A DNA stretch of 64,000 nucleotides from Patiria miniata (Eukaryota; Echinodermata; Asteroidea; Valvatida; Asterinidae): the NCBI RefSeq assembly GCF_015706575.1, contig NW_024037048.1, positions 17,315,512-17,379,511 of the forward strand, read 5' to 3'. Positions 45,607 through 57,619 of the stretch are shown here, piece by piece. Every line of letters begins with the position of its first letter. Position 1 is the stretch's first letter. Below the pieces are notes generated by a model. It was not told the DNA's origin, did no database searches, and saw only the letters and a program-made list of their open reading frames with translations. Made by a program: the position numbers and the translations under genes.

Positions 45607-48600
45607 TCAGGAAACTGGTGCCCTGTTGTCCTTGGCCCACTTCTTCATGACACGGATGATGTATTCCACCTGTGGGTTACCGGTGTTGCGCAAGGTTTGG
45701 AGGATGTCTCGCAGTGTTTCTCTGTAGAGGGAAAAAAATGACAAAAATCTAGTGGCTTGAACTTCACTGGGTTTTGTGCACATGAAGATGAAAGCTATTA
45801 ACAAGATGGACTTTGCGTCGGGGTGATGTAAATCAATGTTAGGTTTTGCCCTTCACCGATGTATAAACACTGTATACTCAGTGTGTTACCTCCCGAGTGA
45901 AAGTTGGGAAAATAATCACTTGGGTGGGATTCGAACCCACGACTCGACCATGGAGCTTACGGGGTTGGTTGGCTGGCCAGGCAACCAATTCTGTAAGCTT
46001 GATGGTCCAGTGGTTAAGACGTCTGCACTAAAAAGCAGGAGGTCATGGGTTCGAGTCCCAACAGAGTGATTTTTCCAACTTTCACTCGGGAGGTAACGCA
46101 CTGAGTATACAGTGTTTATACGTCAGTGAAGGGCAAAACCTAATAGTGAAAATGAAAGCTGTTTATAGAATATTGGGGGAAAAAGGAAAAATCCATAAAG
46201 ATCAATGAATTTGAACTAGAGGGCTAAGAACGTGAAAAGTATTCATGAAGATTTGTAATAAAAAGCCGTATCCTCTCTGAGTGATCCCCGTTTGATATTT
46301 GCCAGGTCTGCATCGTGACTTTGGGCGTGATCCCTGGCTGCATGGCATATGCGGGTTGAGGGCTTCTGACTAGCGCCCCTTTGACAGAGACATTGACAAT
46401 TAGAGAACCGCCAACATTGGGCTGGATAGCTCAGTTGGTAGAGCACCGGAGTGATATACTAATTGAGATGTAATTGGTCAGTGCACACTGTTTGATTGAT
46501 GTACTGTGGTCACCTGACTGTCACCTGACCATAAGTTGGGATCTGATTGGTCAGTGTGCACTGTTTGATTGATGTACTGTGGTCACCTGACCAAAGGTTG
46601 AGATCTAATTGGTCAGTGTGCACTGCTGATTGACAAACACGACACCCACCTTGGTTCATGGCCAGCTATGATCTGCTGGAATACGCCCACGCACACCCCT
46701 CGCTTGCCTCTCCAGTATTCAGGATTGGGGTCCAATCTTTCCAAGACATCGAAAGCCTTGGTCGCATAGTAGAACTGGCCATCTACCGATAGAAAAGATG
46801 AGATTTGAGGATCGAGAGACTGTGACAATTATATTTTGAGGTCGAGCAAAAAACATCAGAAGTTCGAACGAAAAGCCTGAAGTTTTCGATCATATCGCCA
46901 CCGTGTTGACAAAGTGATGAATTTGTCCCAAATGAATTTTTTAAGCAGTTGGGATTTTTGGCTATTCTAATATTTTATGATGCCTTCTACATGCTTACTA
47001 AAGTTTGCGACACAAAAGTGCATCCTTCATTATTCAAGCTAATGACACAAAGTAGTAAATGTGCAACGAATTATTTTTTTTTCTTTTTTTGACAGGGATT
47101 CGTATTCTTGTTGATTTTACACGTGAAAACAATGTTGCAACCTGATGCCGCTTTTGTCTTCACACGTCATCTCAATAAAGATCAGTCATTGCAAAATGAT
47201 TCACAAACATGAATCTGGGATTGAGAAACATTTCCAATTTGGTTCAGAAATACTTGGAAAGTTTTCTTGACTCGCCATAGACTTTGTACAAAACCGCTGA
47301 AGTAGCGTCTGGATACTGCATTCTTTTCTACACATGCGTTATATTTTAGATTTATGTCTCCTCTACGATTTGCGTTTTGCCGAAGTGACAAATCTGTTTC
47401 GTGAAATCGGCTGCAGGTTTAGATTGAGTGACTGGATACTAATTTGGGGCTAATGCCAAAATCTTGACCAAACATACAACGGACAAAAATAGGGGATGAT
47501 GTTTTACCTTGTAGCCGTCGTTGGCAATGAGCTACAGCAGGCTGAAAAATTCGCCAGACGTCTCCATCTTAAGGTACAACTCCCAGGCTAGTCTGGCCTT
47601 ACGATTCATGATGTCTGAACAATGAAAACAACACAAAGAAAGGTTATAAATACGTAGGATACTGCTGCAAGAAAACACATTGGGGTCCACAAAAGATGGT
47701 TCGGTTCAGTGGATGCTCGTTTCAGCAATTTTCGGCCAGCAATGCTCAGTGTAACTGTGTACAATATTTGGGAGCCAAGAGGGATGTTCAATGTAGCAAA
47801 TTTCTGTCGTACAATATGCTTGAAATGTGATAGAACAAATCCAACATGGCAAATGTATGACTAAGATGTGAAGTTTACACGTTTAAACGACAAAACTTCA
47901 AAATCCGTTTACAAATTTCTCAAAACATTTAAACAAAACCCGAATATACAAAAGATTGAGACCTCCGTTCACGCGATCTTCCTTGGAGATAACCACACAT
48001 ACATGTTGCACAAAAAATTAACGTTGTTTTCAAACCTACTTAATTTACAAAACCTTAGAAGCACCGTAGTACTTGATTGCATTTGGGGAACACGTAGTTA
48101 CATTTTTACTTTATCAACGACTGCCTGCTATTTACAATGTCAACCATTGTTGATTTATCATGTCAATCACGCCGGTCTGCAGATCAGACATAATGGGTAG
48201 GCAAAAGCCACTGTCAATGGCTAAACGTTTAAAACAGTTCTTAAAATATTTGCTTAACGTTTACAAAATGAAACGCAAAGTCACATCCTTAATATACGAT
48301 CAGGGCGATGATTGCATGCTGGTTATGTCATTGTTAGAGACCCTTCAGTCTACCTCACACATGGGCAACATGTGCATCTCCCTAATGCCACTCTGGATTT
48401 TCCAGCAGTACATGAAATGCATGCACGCGACGTGTCCTGACTTTAGTTGGACATTTGGTTGTGCAGTCACAATTGTGAGTGGTCAATACATTATGAGTTG
48501 AGGCTTTACAGGTGGATTCGTTCCCATCATTAGCAACTTGGAAGTTGGAAGAGGAAACGTCATTCACAATTGACGGTAATACTCACAGCATCTTGCCAAC

Positions 48601-49953
48601 CAGAGACACGTGTAGTCATTCTTGATCTTCTCACTCTGAATGAGCACAAAAATCTGCAAAACAAGAGAAACGAAACCCACTCCAATTAAATCATGGTAAA
48701 ACCAAGTGTTCCCAACCAAAACAGTGGTCTAGGAGGCACAGAGAGATCCCCATCCGGGTTTTAGACTTGATTTTTCATGCCTATTTGCCCTGAACAAGGC
48801 TAAAAGCCACTCCAGATATACAGGGCTACAAGTCGGAGCAAAGCAGCTAAATCAACCCCACCATCTCTGCCCTCATAGGCACCCACTTATAAGCCATCAG
48901 TGTGGGGGTTTGGTCAGTATCAAATGAGGGCAATAATGCTCATTGTGATTTTTGGCAAGGTATGCACCCCTCTAGTCGGAAAATATGTGACAGCATTGCA
49001 GCGGTGGCAGCTTTTTGGGTGCTATCCCTTGTTTTCTTTTTTTTAAATGGCAGCCAAAACATGCTTGCTACAACATACAATTGATCCGGTTCAAGCATAT
49101 TGACGGCAATTTTGAAAACACAAATCAAAAGTGATAACACTGCCACCACTCACACTGCAAAGCTATCACACATTCTCCAACTCTAGATGTGCCTTTCAAA
49201 AAATCGCTATGAGCATTGCTCTTTTCGATCGTCTGGTACCGGTGGCCCATTTTTTGGACCAAAGCTGAGAGCCTATTACTCCTGGGTGGGGAGAAGCAAT
49301 GAGTGACAAAGTGCCTTGCCCAAGGGCACACGCACCATGACCCCAGGCTGGACTCGAACCCACAACCTGCAGCTTTACCCGCAGACCACGAATCCAACGC
49401 CCTTAACCACGAGGCCACAGCACTCCACACTCCTCTTGAATCAGGACAGATCATAGGTTGGAGGGAAATAAGCACCAGGCAAGGAATTCCAAAGAGATGC
49501 AGCACGTGGGAAAACAAGCTATTGGAATATCTTTTTGTTCTACATCTAGGTATACGGCAACAGTATGGATGAGAACAGACAGTAAGTCGGGCTTCTCTAT
49601 CAAACAGGGCCGACCATCGGTGGAAATCAATACAAAATTCCACTTTTCTAGAAACTAACAGCACACCAGGTGCCGTGATTTCACAGGATGCTTGAGACTA
49701 TTATTCCCTAACAGTCAGGTATTTTATAATCACTTGGTAGTTTTGGTGTTTGATGTTTGCAAATGAAAGGCACCATGACTAGTTCAGGCACCATGACGAG
49801 TCACTGCGCCATGACTGGCCAACTATTGAGGGCGCAACAACAAAAATTGGGTCCGGGAGTCCAACCTACCTCCTCTGCTTCCTTGTAGTTGCCTGCTGTG
49901 GCTTTGGCCTGCGCATAGTTGTAGTTGAACCTATCGTCGTTGTTGAAGTAACT
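45607..49953 (-). CDS. TTC26: IFT56/TTC26, last five exons, with coding breaks
   Basis: IFT56 is a tetratricopeptide protein of the IFT-B particle that carries motility cargo along cilia. Five minus-strand exons match its C-terminal part in order: 49953-49870 ([19 protein letters not shown]), 48653-48587 ([16 protein letters not shown]), 47614-47508 ([23 protein letters not shown]), 46782-46650 ([28 protein letters not shown]) and 45721-45607 ([16 protein letters not shown] and stop). All have AG/GT borders. Breaks: a TAG stop at 47532-47534 where the human protein has Gln in LLQLIAND, a missing Ser codon in the 48653 exon, and one base short at the start of the 46782 exon (MGQF expected). 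Upstream exons are not found. It is either a partial duplicated pseudogene or an error-bearing assembly of the real gene. Confidence 0.9.
45837..46143. mobile_element. Fold-back element with inverted tRNA-like pair
   Basis: TTAGGTTTTGCCCTTCACCG through CCCGAGTGAAAGTTGG is mirrored at the right end. Inside lie GTGGGATTCGAACCCACG (B box on minus) and, on plus, GGTCCAGTGGTTAAGACG plus GGTCATGGGTTCGAGTCCC (A and B boxes). A deleted version without the tRNA-like middle is at 2433-2532. It lies in the 3' flank or last intron region of IFT56. Confidence 0.75.
46419..46645. repeat. tRNA-like fragment followed by about 72-bp tandem repeats
   Basis: GGATAGCTCAGTTGGTAGAG is a tRNA A-box region without a following B box. 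It is followed by about three copies of a unit containing ATTGGTCAGTGYGCACTG and TACTGTGGTCACCTGA. A similar unit sits next to the last SLC12 exon in both cassettes (19965-20035, 60770-60835). Confidence 0.65.
47134..47325. mobile_element. MITE with TTGCAACCTGACGC inverted ends, copy 3 (degenerate)
   Basis: GTTGCAACCTGATGCCGCTT at the left; the right end is eroded. The interior AATGATTCACAAACATGAATCTGGGA matches the other copies. It lies in the IFT56 intron between the 47614 and 46782 exons. Confidence 0.65.
49300..49440 (-). mobile_element. tRNA-derived SINE-like sequence
   Basis: Minus strand reads GTGGCCTCGTGGTTAAGGGC (A box) and GGTTGTGGGTTCGAGTCCAG (B box), spaced as in a serine- or leucine-type tRNA, followed by a tail that includes GCAAGGCACTTTGTCACTC. 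No acceptor stem pairs, which fits a SINE head rather than a tRNA gene. It lies upstream of the IFT56 49870 exon. Confidence 0.6.
49600..49775. mobile_element. Fragment of the TTAAAGGGAATRTACAAC MITE family
   Basis: GGCCGACCATCGGTGGAAAT, then CAGCACACCAGGTGCCGTGA and GTTTGATGTTTGCAAATG, match the right half of the family. Confidence 0.6.
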
Positions 49954-50093
49954 CTAGAAACGTAAACACACAAAAATGTCATCTTAGTTTTTCTGATAAT
50001 TTTCCCACCTGCACTACTTTTTTTCCCCCCAAAAAGGGCCAATACAGCTAAACCATGCCACAGAAACAACTATGAGCAAGTTGGGGCGAGACT

Positions 50094-50559
50094 TGCCCCA
50101 TAAATGTGGCCTTTTTACTGGACTGCCTCCGTAAACATAGGCCACACATCCACATGTACAAAAATCGTGTCGACGGAGCCAAATTTTGATTTTCACATTT
50201 AGGCTTAGTTTGTAGGTTTTTTTTGCTTTAGAAGCATACTCACCCTCTTTACAGGCTAATCAGAAAGTGCTGCCTTTTTCAGATGTATATTTTTCGTGAA
50301 ATTTCCAGATTCATTTTTACACGTTTGCGTATCAAAATTTCAACATGAAATTTCACAAAAAATATACATCTGAAAAAGGCAGCACTTTCTGATTAGCCTG
50401 TAAAGAGGGTGAGTATGCTTCTAAAGCAAAAAAAACCTACAAACTAAGCCTAAATGTGAAAATCAAAATTTGGCTCCGTCGACACGATTTTTGTACATGT
50501 GGATGTGTGGCCTATGTTTACGGAGGCAGTCCAGTAAATAGGCCACATTTATGGGGCTA
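50094..50559. mobile_element. Palindromic element with 10-bp target duplication, copy B
   Basis: Flanked by GGGCGAGACT at 50084-50093 and 50560-50569. The halves are nearly perfect inverted copies meeting near 50335 (ATTTCAACATGAAAT). It is closely related to 9445-9920. No protein is encoded. It lies just upstream of the first visible IFT56 exon. Confidence 0.88.
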
Positions 50560-50569
50560 GGGCGAGACT

Positions 50570-51835
50570 AGTGGTCGATTCCTGACGTAAATTCGATGCC
50601 TGAGCACTAATATCAACATGCAAACGCCTCTACTCAGACGATGGTCAAAATTGTTCACCAAATAAAGAGAATGGTCAAGAATAATTCCAAAAAAAAATTG
50701 GTCCTGAATAATAGAGGGTGATTGGCAAGAAATATTTTCAGGTTTTTGGAGAAAAGTTCACAAACGAATAGTGTCTAACATTAAATGCATTAGATAAAAT
50801 TACCTCCGAGCAAATATGCAGTCCTATGCCCCCTGTCTGTCTGGCCTCAACTCCATTTTCAAAGCTGTTAATGAAATAAAATGAATCAATAAACATTACT
50901 GCAACTTTCCTAAAAAAATACAGCGGTGCTGTTGAAACCCCTCGGCCTGAGTTTGTTGATATAAGGTGCAAAATTACAAATACATGTAGTAGAATAGTTA
51001 ATACTGGTCAATGGAATGACCTAGACCTTGACCAATGACGTTGACCTTTGACCTGTTGACCCCCAAATCAATCCAAACTTGACTTTCCTGAAGGGCAACC
51101 CCTGAAGTTACAAACCCGAATCACATTTCTAACTCAAATTATCATCGAGAAACAATCTACCTCCAACTCACCACTGATATACTCAGCCAAAAATAAGAAA
51201 ATAATTTTCTGACATTCTTCTAGTTGGCTAATGTAGACATAAATGATATTTATTAATTAGAATTTGTTAACTTTAAATAACTTTTTTAGTGTTAACCTGG
51301 AATTTTCCAAGATTTACGCAAGTGCGCTGTGTTAGGGAACACTGATCAGCTGATTTTTGGCCCAATTTCCGGACGCCACCGTTTTAAAATTTTGCTCAAA
51401 ATTGTATGACAGTGAAATTGTTTACAGAAGTTAAATGGCAAACACTACTGAAAAAGTACCAGTAATAACTGAATGAATTCGAAGTTTATCAACAAAGAAG
51501 TTTGGCAACCGTGCATGAGGAAAGTCAGGAGAAACGTCGCAGTGCGCCACGTTAGGGAACACCACTATATGTGTGCATTGATACTGGGTTCTTAATTGGG
51601 GTAGGTGCGGTGAACTAAAAACAATAGGCCCTGGCCCTGCTGACTATATGACTATACAATCATGGAGCTATAAAAAGAGGTCTTACCCAACAATGTATGC
51701 AAAGCATTCCAAAATACTCCGGAAAGACTCCCATACCTCAGACGTCACTGACCAACAAAGACTAGGAAATGTCCTTTGACATGTTTTCTCAGTAGGCATG
51801 GTAGCAACTTTTCCCTGATATAAATCCGACATTTT
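50570..51835. other. Non-coding, no gene recognised
   Basis: A minus-strand segment near 50806-50866 has AG and GT borders but no recognisable peptide match to IFT56. A run TTGACCTTTGACCTGTTGAC at about 51040 resembles a nuclear-receptor DR1 site. Nothing else is supported. Confidence 0.4.
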
Positions 51836-52140
51836 TGGACACATTATCCCTTTAAATGGTGATATAGGTCACTGTAGGGAAAAATTAGTGATGTCTAGAT
51901 ATATGGGAATCTTTCCAGTACGCCGAAAGGAAGTTGAATTTTGAGAAATAAATAGTCCAGACTTACCTGACGTACAGGCCTATATAGCCTACCGCTGCAT
52001 TATCTGCTGCATAATGTTGATCGATAACCAAACAACAGGTGGCGCTCTTTACAATTAACGGTGTCAGGTACAATCTCATTCAAGTGATGTTGAGCAGTAC
52101 GCGTTGCCATGGTGATACGTCATCAGTGTGCTCTGCATCC
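51836..52140 (-). repeat. Direct repeat with conserved splice donor, copy A (partner 55090-55378)
   Basis: GGGAATCTTTCCAGTACGCC through CAACAGGTGGCGCTCTT recurs at 55090-55378. On the minus strand both copies carry CAG followed by GTAAGTCTGGACTATT (donor after 51967 and after 55230). Preceding codons read similarly in both (RTAQHHLNEIV and RTAQHYVNEIV, then RHLLFGY). It could be duplicated first exons of a minus-strand gene, or a mobile repeat. Confidence 0.55.
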
Positions 52141-52539
52141 TGTATGTGCTCCACAGTTGACATCCTTGGTAGAACCTTCAAACTCTGTCAACTTCAAGAT
52201 ACAAAGGAAAACAAGTTACTTTAACATCTTTACCTTCTAATTCATAAGGTTAGGTTCAAATATTGTTTTCATCTGCTATTTTTTGGAAAGGGCATTGTTT
52301 GAAGAATTTAATTGACAATAATTATTGTGAAATTTGAGAACAATTTTCCAAAAAATTGACAAATTTACAAAAGATAAAAATGGGGCCTGTAGGGCCTGAC
52401 CATACTTCCTGAACTTAGTTTAAAACCCTTACACTTACAGTTCTGAAAGAATGACTATACAATCATGGAGCTATAAAAAGAAAGTCTAACAATGTATGCA
52501 ATTAAAGCATTAATAACCCCCTAGGCCCTTTTTGCTTGG

Positions 52540-53510
52540 AACCATCCTCAATCCTCCAAAATTTTGCAACTCCGCCTAAATTTTAAAAAATTGTCAGACA
52601 GTCCTGCCTCAAAATGCATTCATCGTCAATCCTCCAAAATCCTCCTCATCCCAAAATTTTGCACTCGTGTTTAAATGAAGGATAACCAACGCCAAATCCT
52701 TCAAAATCATCAGACAGTCCTGCCTCAAAATGCATTCACCCTCATGGAGGTACATCCTCCAAAATCCTCATATGCTTCAATCACCATTCATCCTCAATCC
52801 TCCAGAATCCTCATGTGCTTCAATCACCATTCATCCTCAATCCTCCAGAATCCTCATGCGCTTCAATCACCATTCATCCTCAATCCTCTAGAATCCTCAT
52901 ATGCTTCAATCACCATTCATCCTCAATCCTCTAGAATCCTCTTGTGCTTCAATCACCATTCATCCTCAATCCTCTAGAATCCTCATGTGCTTCAATCACC
53001 ATTCATCCTCAATCCTCCAGAATCCTCATGCACTTCAATCACCATTCATCCTCAATCCTCTAGAATCCTCATGTGCTTCAATCACCATTCATCCTCAATC
53101 CTCTAGAATCCTCTTGTGCTTCAATCACCAAATTCATCCTCAATCCTCTAGAATCCTCATGTGCTTCAATCACCATTCATCCTCAATCCTCCAGAATCCT
53201 CATGTGCTTCAATCACCATTCATCCTCAATCCTCTAGAATCCTCATGTGCTTCAATCACCATTCATCCTCAATCCTCCAGAATCCTCATGCGCTTCAATC
53301 ACCATTCATCCTCAATCCTCTAGAATCCTCATGTGCTTCAATCACCATTCATCCTCAATCCTCTAGAATCCTCATGTGCTTCAATCACCATTCATCCTCA
53401 GTCCTCCAGAATCCTCATGTGCTTCAATCACCATTCATCCTCAATCCTCCAGAATCCTCATTTGATTCAATCACCATTCATCCTCAATCCTCAAGAATCC
53501 TCCAAAACCG
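52540..53510. repeat. 43-bp minisatellite
   Basis: The unit is close to TCCTCAATCCTCYAGAATCC followed by TCATGTGCTTCAATCACCATTCA. About 17 regular copies lie after 52755, preceded by looser AATCCTCCAAAATCCTC repeats. Alternation of CCAGAATCC and CTAGAATCC between units suggests higher-order duplication. Long frames through it are artefacts. Confidence 0.95.
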
Positions 53511-54446
53511 CCAGGAGGATTTTGGAGGAGCGAGGTGGGTTAGGGTTAAAAAGTACTCCGGAAAGATTCCATACCTGGAGTTCTGGACATTTAGTGAAAT
53601 GTCCTTGGTGTTTTTTCAGACAGTAGGATGCTGACAGTGCCAGTAAGCATGTAGGATGGAACGCCGTATTATCGCGGTACTTACATGTATCACGTTTCTT
53701 GTTTGGAATGGAGATTGCCCGCTAACCTTCCCGAATTGTCCTGTCTCTTAGGTTGTATAACTCTTCCTTTTCAAATGCCTGTGAAAATAGACATGCTCAG
53801 AATGTGCGAATGGAGGTGGACTCCCTATTATCGCGGTATGTGGGAATTGTGGTTTTTATAATCATCTCAACTTTTTTTTTTCATAGTGAATGTTTTACCA
53901 AAACATCCCCTGAATAAAGTCTGTTATTTTCCCTGTAACGTTCAAGTTGATTACACTTTGAAAGACTATATCCCAGCAGGATGATTTCTTAAAACCCTGC
54001 CCTTCCCCGAAAGGAGAACACAAAATACTGTGATGACAAGTCTACTGATTGGCGATTGGGGGCGCCATTCAGTTTACACATCCCCAGTGTGCCGTTTAAT
54101 TTTTTCTTACGCGCTGTCCTTATTTTTAACCCGTAAAAGTTTTTACGATTTCGCGGTGGAAATATCCTCCTTTGACTTCATTTTGTGTTTGCAGCTGTAG
54201 ATCAGAAGGGGAACCAGACAATGGAACTTCCATGGACAGAACACCATTAATGTTAGAGTATAGACGGTACCTTTTAAGTTTTAGCAGACACAGTGAGGGA
54301 AAATTTGCAGGTTTTGGCAAATGTGAGTATTTATTAAAAATCGTTAAAATTTCAAGTCCCGAAAGACACAACATTTTTTAATCGTCCTTTTGATACGACT
54401 CGGCAGTAAGTCCTTATGGCCTGGAGAACTGGATAAAAATCGCCAC

Positions 54447-54968
54447 TTAAAGGGAATATACAACATTTGCAAACATCGAAAAAAAAAACTACCAAGTTTT
54501 TTCGAAATACCTTAATAGGATGTTGGTAAATGACAGCCTGAAGCATCCTGTAAAATTATGGCACCTGGTATACTGTCATTTTCAAGAAAAGTGGTATTTT
54601 TGTATCAATTTCCAACGCTGATCGGCCGATCAGCGTTGGAAACAACTGGCTTTTTTTTCAAATACTGGCCCCAATTGACCATTGCACTTGTTTGCAATCG
54701 ATTACAAACCTATGAACGGGTACGAGCCAGCTAGACTGGTTCCCTGACCTTACAATTCCCCAATGTATGTAAACTGCTCTGTTTCTTCTTATATGGAGTC
54801 AGGGAACCAGACTACAGGAAAATGATCGTTTTTCTTGGTTTTTATAGCATTTTCGAACCCAAAACCTCCAAAAAGTCAGTGCAACTATAGTTGCTTTATA
54901 TTTCCAACCCCCCAATTCCATCCATTTCTGAAAATTACAGCAAAAGCAAATGATGTATATTCCCTTTA
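54447..54968. mobile_element. Complete MITE with TTAAAGGGAATATACAAC inverted ends
   Basis: TTAAAGGGAATATACAACAT at the left and ATGTATATTCCCTTTAA at the right, about 520 bases. A perfect central palindrome CAACGCTGATCGGCCGATCA lies near 54614, and a second inverted pair CTGGTTCCCTGA / TCAGGGAACCAG lies to its right. Relatives: 7342, 40105, 43261, 49600. Confidence 0.82.
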
Positions 54969-55089
54969 AAGTTAAAGGAGTTCAGGCAACACAAAAAGAG
55001 AAATTTTCCCGTGCCGCGATAAAGGGATGCCACGATAAGCCTAGGGTAGGGAGTCCGACTATAGTTTTTTGGTAACAAATTTCCCTGCC

Positions 55090-55378
55090 AATCCAATATT
55101 TTTTACAATTTTAGACAGGAATGGTGGCATAAATCACTGAAGGGAAAAATGAGTGATGTCCAGATATGGGAATCTTTCCAGTACGCCGAAAGGAAGTTGA
55201 ATTTTGACAAGTTAATAGTCCAGACTTACCTGATGTACAGGCACAGGCCTAGCCTAGCCTACCACTACCGTCCATAATGTTGATATCGGATAACCAAACA
55301 ACAGGTGGCGCTCTTCACAATTAACGGTGTCATATACAATCTCGTTCACGTAGTGTTGAGCGGTACGCACTGACAGGT
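55090..55378 (-). repeat. Direct repeat with conserved splice donor, copy B
   Basis: Partner of 51836-52140. A further, inverted fragment of the same repeat (GACACCGTTAATTGTGAAGG) lies at about 55655-55745. Confidence 0.55.
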
Positions 55379-55745
55379 ACTTAATACAGGAAAGAAAGTT
55401 ACAAAATAAAGTTAGCCCTGGGGACGAGGTTGCGAAAAAGTTTCGTAGTCCGAAATTTCCCATCATGCATTGAAAAATCCCAATTCCTTTCGAGATATGA
55501 TTTGGGATTTTAGAATCGTTATTCGTTTTCCGTTTTGCTTTCGAGTCGGGAAGTGGGGGAGTGGTTTTCGTTATCCGTTTTTTTTTGGCTTAGGAATTGG
55601 GAAATGGTTTCGTTATCCGTTTTTATTTTTGTTTAGTTAATGCGGGAAATTAATGTGGTATGAGATTGTCACTTGACACCGTTAATTGTGAAGGGCGCCG
55701 CCTGTTGTTTGATGATATCCCATTATTGTCCGACTAGCGCAGCAG

Positions 55746-56560
55746 ACAACTCGATAACGTAAGACTAATAAGACTACCGCCCTAAGACGGTCTAGACTTT
55801 TTATTCATACTTTAAAGACAAACAAATATTGTGATAACCAAAAACCTGCTTTCGGACATTCATTCAAATGTTAGGCAGCTATTTTTGTGGTTTGAGCAGA
55901 GAATTTTTTGGTATTTCTTTTATAAATATTTTGAAAGTCGTGTGAACATGGTGAATGAAAAGCTAGGATGCATTGTCTAGAGGAAATTTAAGTGAAGTTT
56001 TTGACCAAATTTTATTAAAAAGGTAATGTTGATAATTAACCAATTGGAAATGGCTGAAAACTATTATCCCTATATAGATCCAATAATGTAAATTAGATAT
56101 GTATTTAAACAATCCCCAAAACAAAGTGAAATAACGCGTTACCCTATTGAATTTAACTTGTGTTTCTTTAATGACTTGAAAAAATAAAATGACTCGGAGT
56201 TAGAAAATATTAAAAAGAATATACAAAAACTTGGCGATAGGCTGCCTGCAGTCCAAAAAGAACATTTGCCTCACTTTTGCACAGAAACGACAGTCCAGCT
56301 GGACACGCTATTTTATATCTTACAAATTAAGTGACGCGTTGAATTGAATTCTAGTCAAATAACTAGTCATGAAAAATAGACAAACAAGACGTAGAGTGTA
56401 GTGGCCCTGCATTTCCAAGCGGCGGCTGTACCGCACTGCATTCGCAAAGTAATGTGTACATACATTTTGCATAAAATTGTGACTCAAGTCGACTCGAGTC
56501 ATTACAACTGCAATGCCTATTCTTAACATAGACATTGACAACGTGAGAGACTAAACACGA
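55746..56560. other. Non-coding, no gene recognised
   Basis: AT-rich; short open frames without recognisable features. Nothing repeated within the window. Confidence 0.45.
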
Positions 56561-56563
56561 TGG

Positions 56564-56640
56564 AGTTTGGTAGCTCAGTTGGTAGAGCACTGGAACTACA
56601 ATCCGGAGGTCCCAGGTTCTATTCCCTCTTCCTTTCAATT
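56564..56640 (+). mobile_element. tRNA-derived SINE-like head
   Basis: GGTAGCTCAGTTGGTAGAGC (A box) and GGTCCCAGGTTCTATTCCC (B box) in correct spacing, but the 5' and 3' ends do not pair into an acceptor stem. It is followed by the tandem repeat at 56735-57320. Confidence 0.6.
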
Positions 56641-56734
56641 TGTGGATTGTTGTATTTCCCTGTACAGGCCACAGATTATTGCATTGACTGGTCGCCCTGG
56701 ATGTAGGCCTGCCCTGGTTCACTTCGTCTCCCAT

Positions 56735-57320
56735 ATCACCAAGAGCACAAGCCTTCTCATATGCGGAGCAGTGCTGATCGTAAGTAATCTGTTAAAGTCG
56801 CAATTTGTCTGTGATTTGATGAAAGCTTGTCCCTGTGAAGCATTATGATCAGAACCTAGAGGTGCAGATCATAAGTAGTTTGCTACAGTTGTAATTTGTC
56901 TGTGATTGGACATTAGATTGTCCTTGTGAAGCATCATGATTACTTCGTCTCCCATATCACCAAGAGCACAGCCCTCCTCATATGCGGAGCAGTGCTGATC
57001 GTAAGTAATCTGCTTGAGTCGCAAGTTGTCTGTGATTTGACAAAAGTTTGTCCTTGTGAAGCATTGGGATCAGAACCTAGCGGTGCAGATCATAAGTAAC
57101 CTGCTACAGTTGCAAGTTGTCTGTGATTCGCCACGAGCTTGTCCTTCAGGGGCATTACGATCAGAATTTAGCGGTGCTGATCATAAGTAATCTGCTACAA
57201 TTGCAAGTTGTCTGTGATTTGACAAAAGCTTGTCCTTGTGAAGCATATTGTCAGAACCTAGCGGTGCAGATCATAAGTAACTTGCTACAGTTGCAAGTTG
57301 TCTGTGATTTGACATAAATG
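56735..57320. repeat. Tandem repeat, unit about 75-90 bp, about seven copies
   Basis: Units contain GATCATAAGTAATCTGCTAC, AGTTGTCTGTGATTTGACA and TTGTCCTTGTGAAGCAT. A longer period including CGTCTCCCATATCACCAAGA repeats twice (56726 and 56946). It is non-coding. Confidence 0.85.
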
Positions 57321-57619
57321 CCATAAAGAGTGGGTGATTTGTTGTCGAGAATGGATCGAGAGACCGTACTTTCTTATCTTTACACAATTCTCACTTGTTC
57401 TATTATTAATAAACGTTTGTAATTTTGCTTAATACCTTCCTCGCATAAACGTAAAACCCTTCCTTCCATTTTATCCTTCAACTAAATCCTTTTTCCTCAT
57501 TAACAAAGTAAGCCCCCTAGCCTGCATTATAACTAATTCGTCCTTTGTCATGATATTTAATACTTAATGAAATATCTTTCTATAAAAATAAAACAATTAA
57601 AAAAAAAATGGGAAAAACA

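Noticed and set aside
45836-46101. Frames with GIRTHDS and GTRTHDL text
   Set aside because: Artefacts of the inverted tRNA-like sequences in the fold-back element at 45837-46143.
47868-48501. Two overlapping plus-strand frames of 110 and 113 codons
   Set aside because: They lie in an IFT56 intron on the opposite strand, with no recognisable domain, codon signal or repeat partner.
51035-51065. Nuclear-receptor DR1-like element TTGACCTTTGACCTGTTGAC
   Set aside because: The match is good, but a single short site in non-coding DNA is expected by chance and has no gene context here.
52675-53634. Overlapping long frames with repeated SSRILMCFNHH-type text
   Set aside because: Translations of the 43-bp minisatellite; the frame rotates because 43 is not a multiple of 3.
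56567-56848. Frame starting VAQLVEHWNYNPEVPGSIPS
   Set aside because: This is a familiar artefact of translating a tRNA-like SINE head, which lies at 56564-56640.
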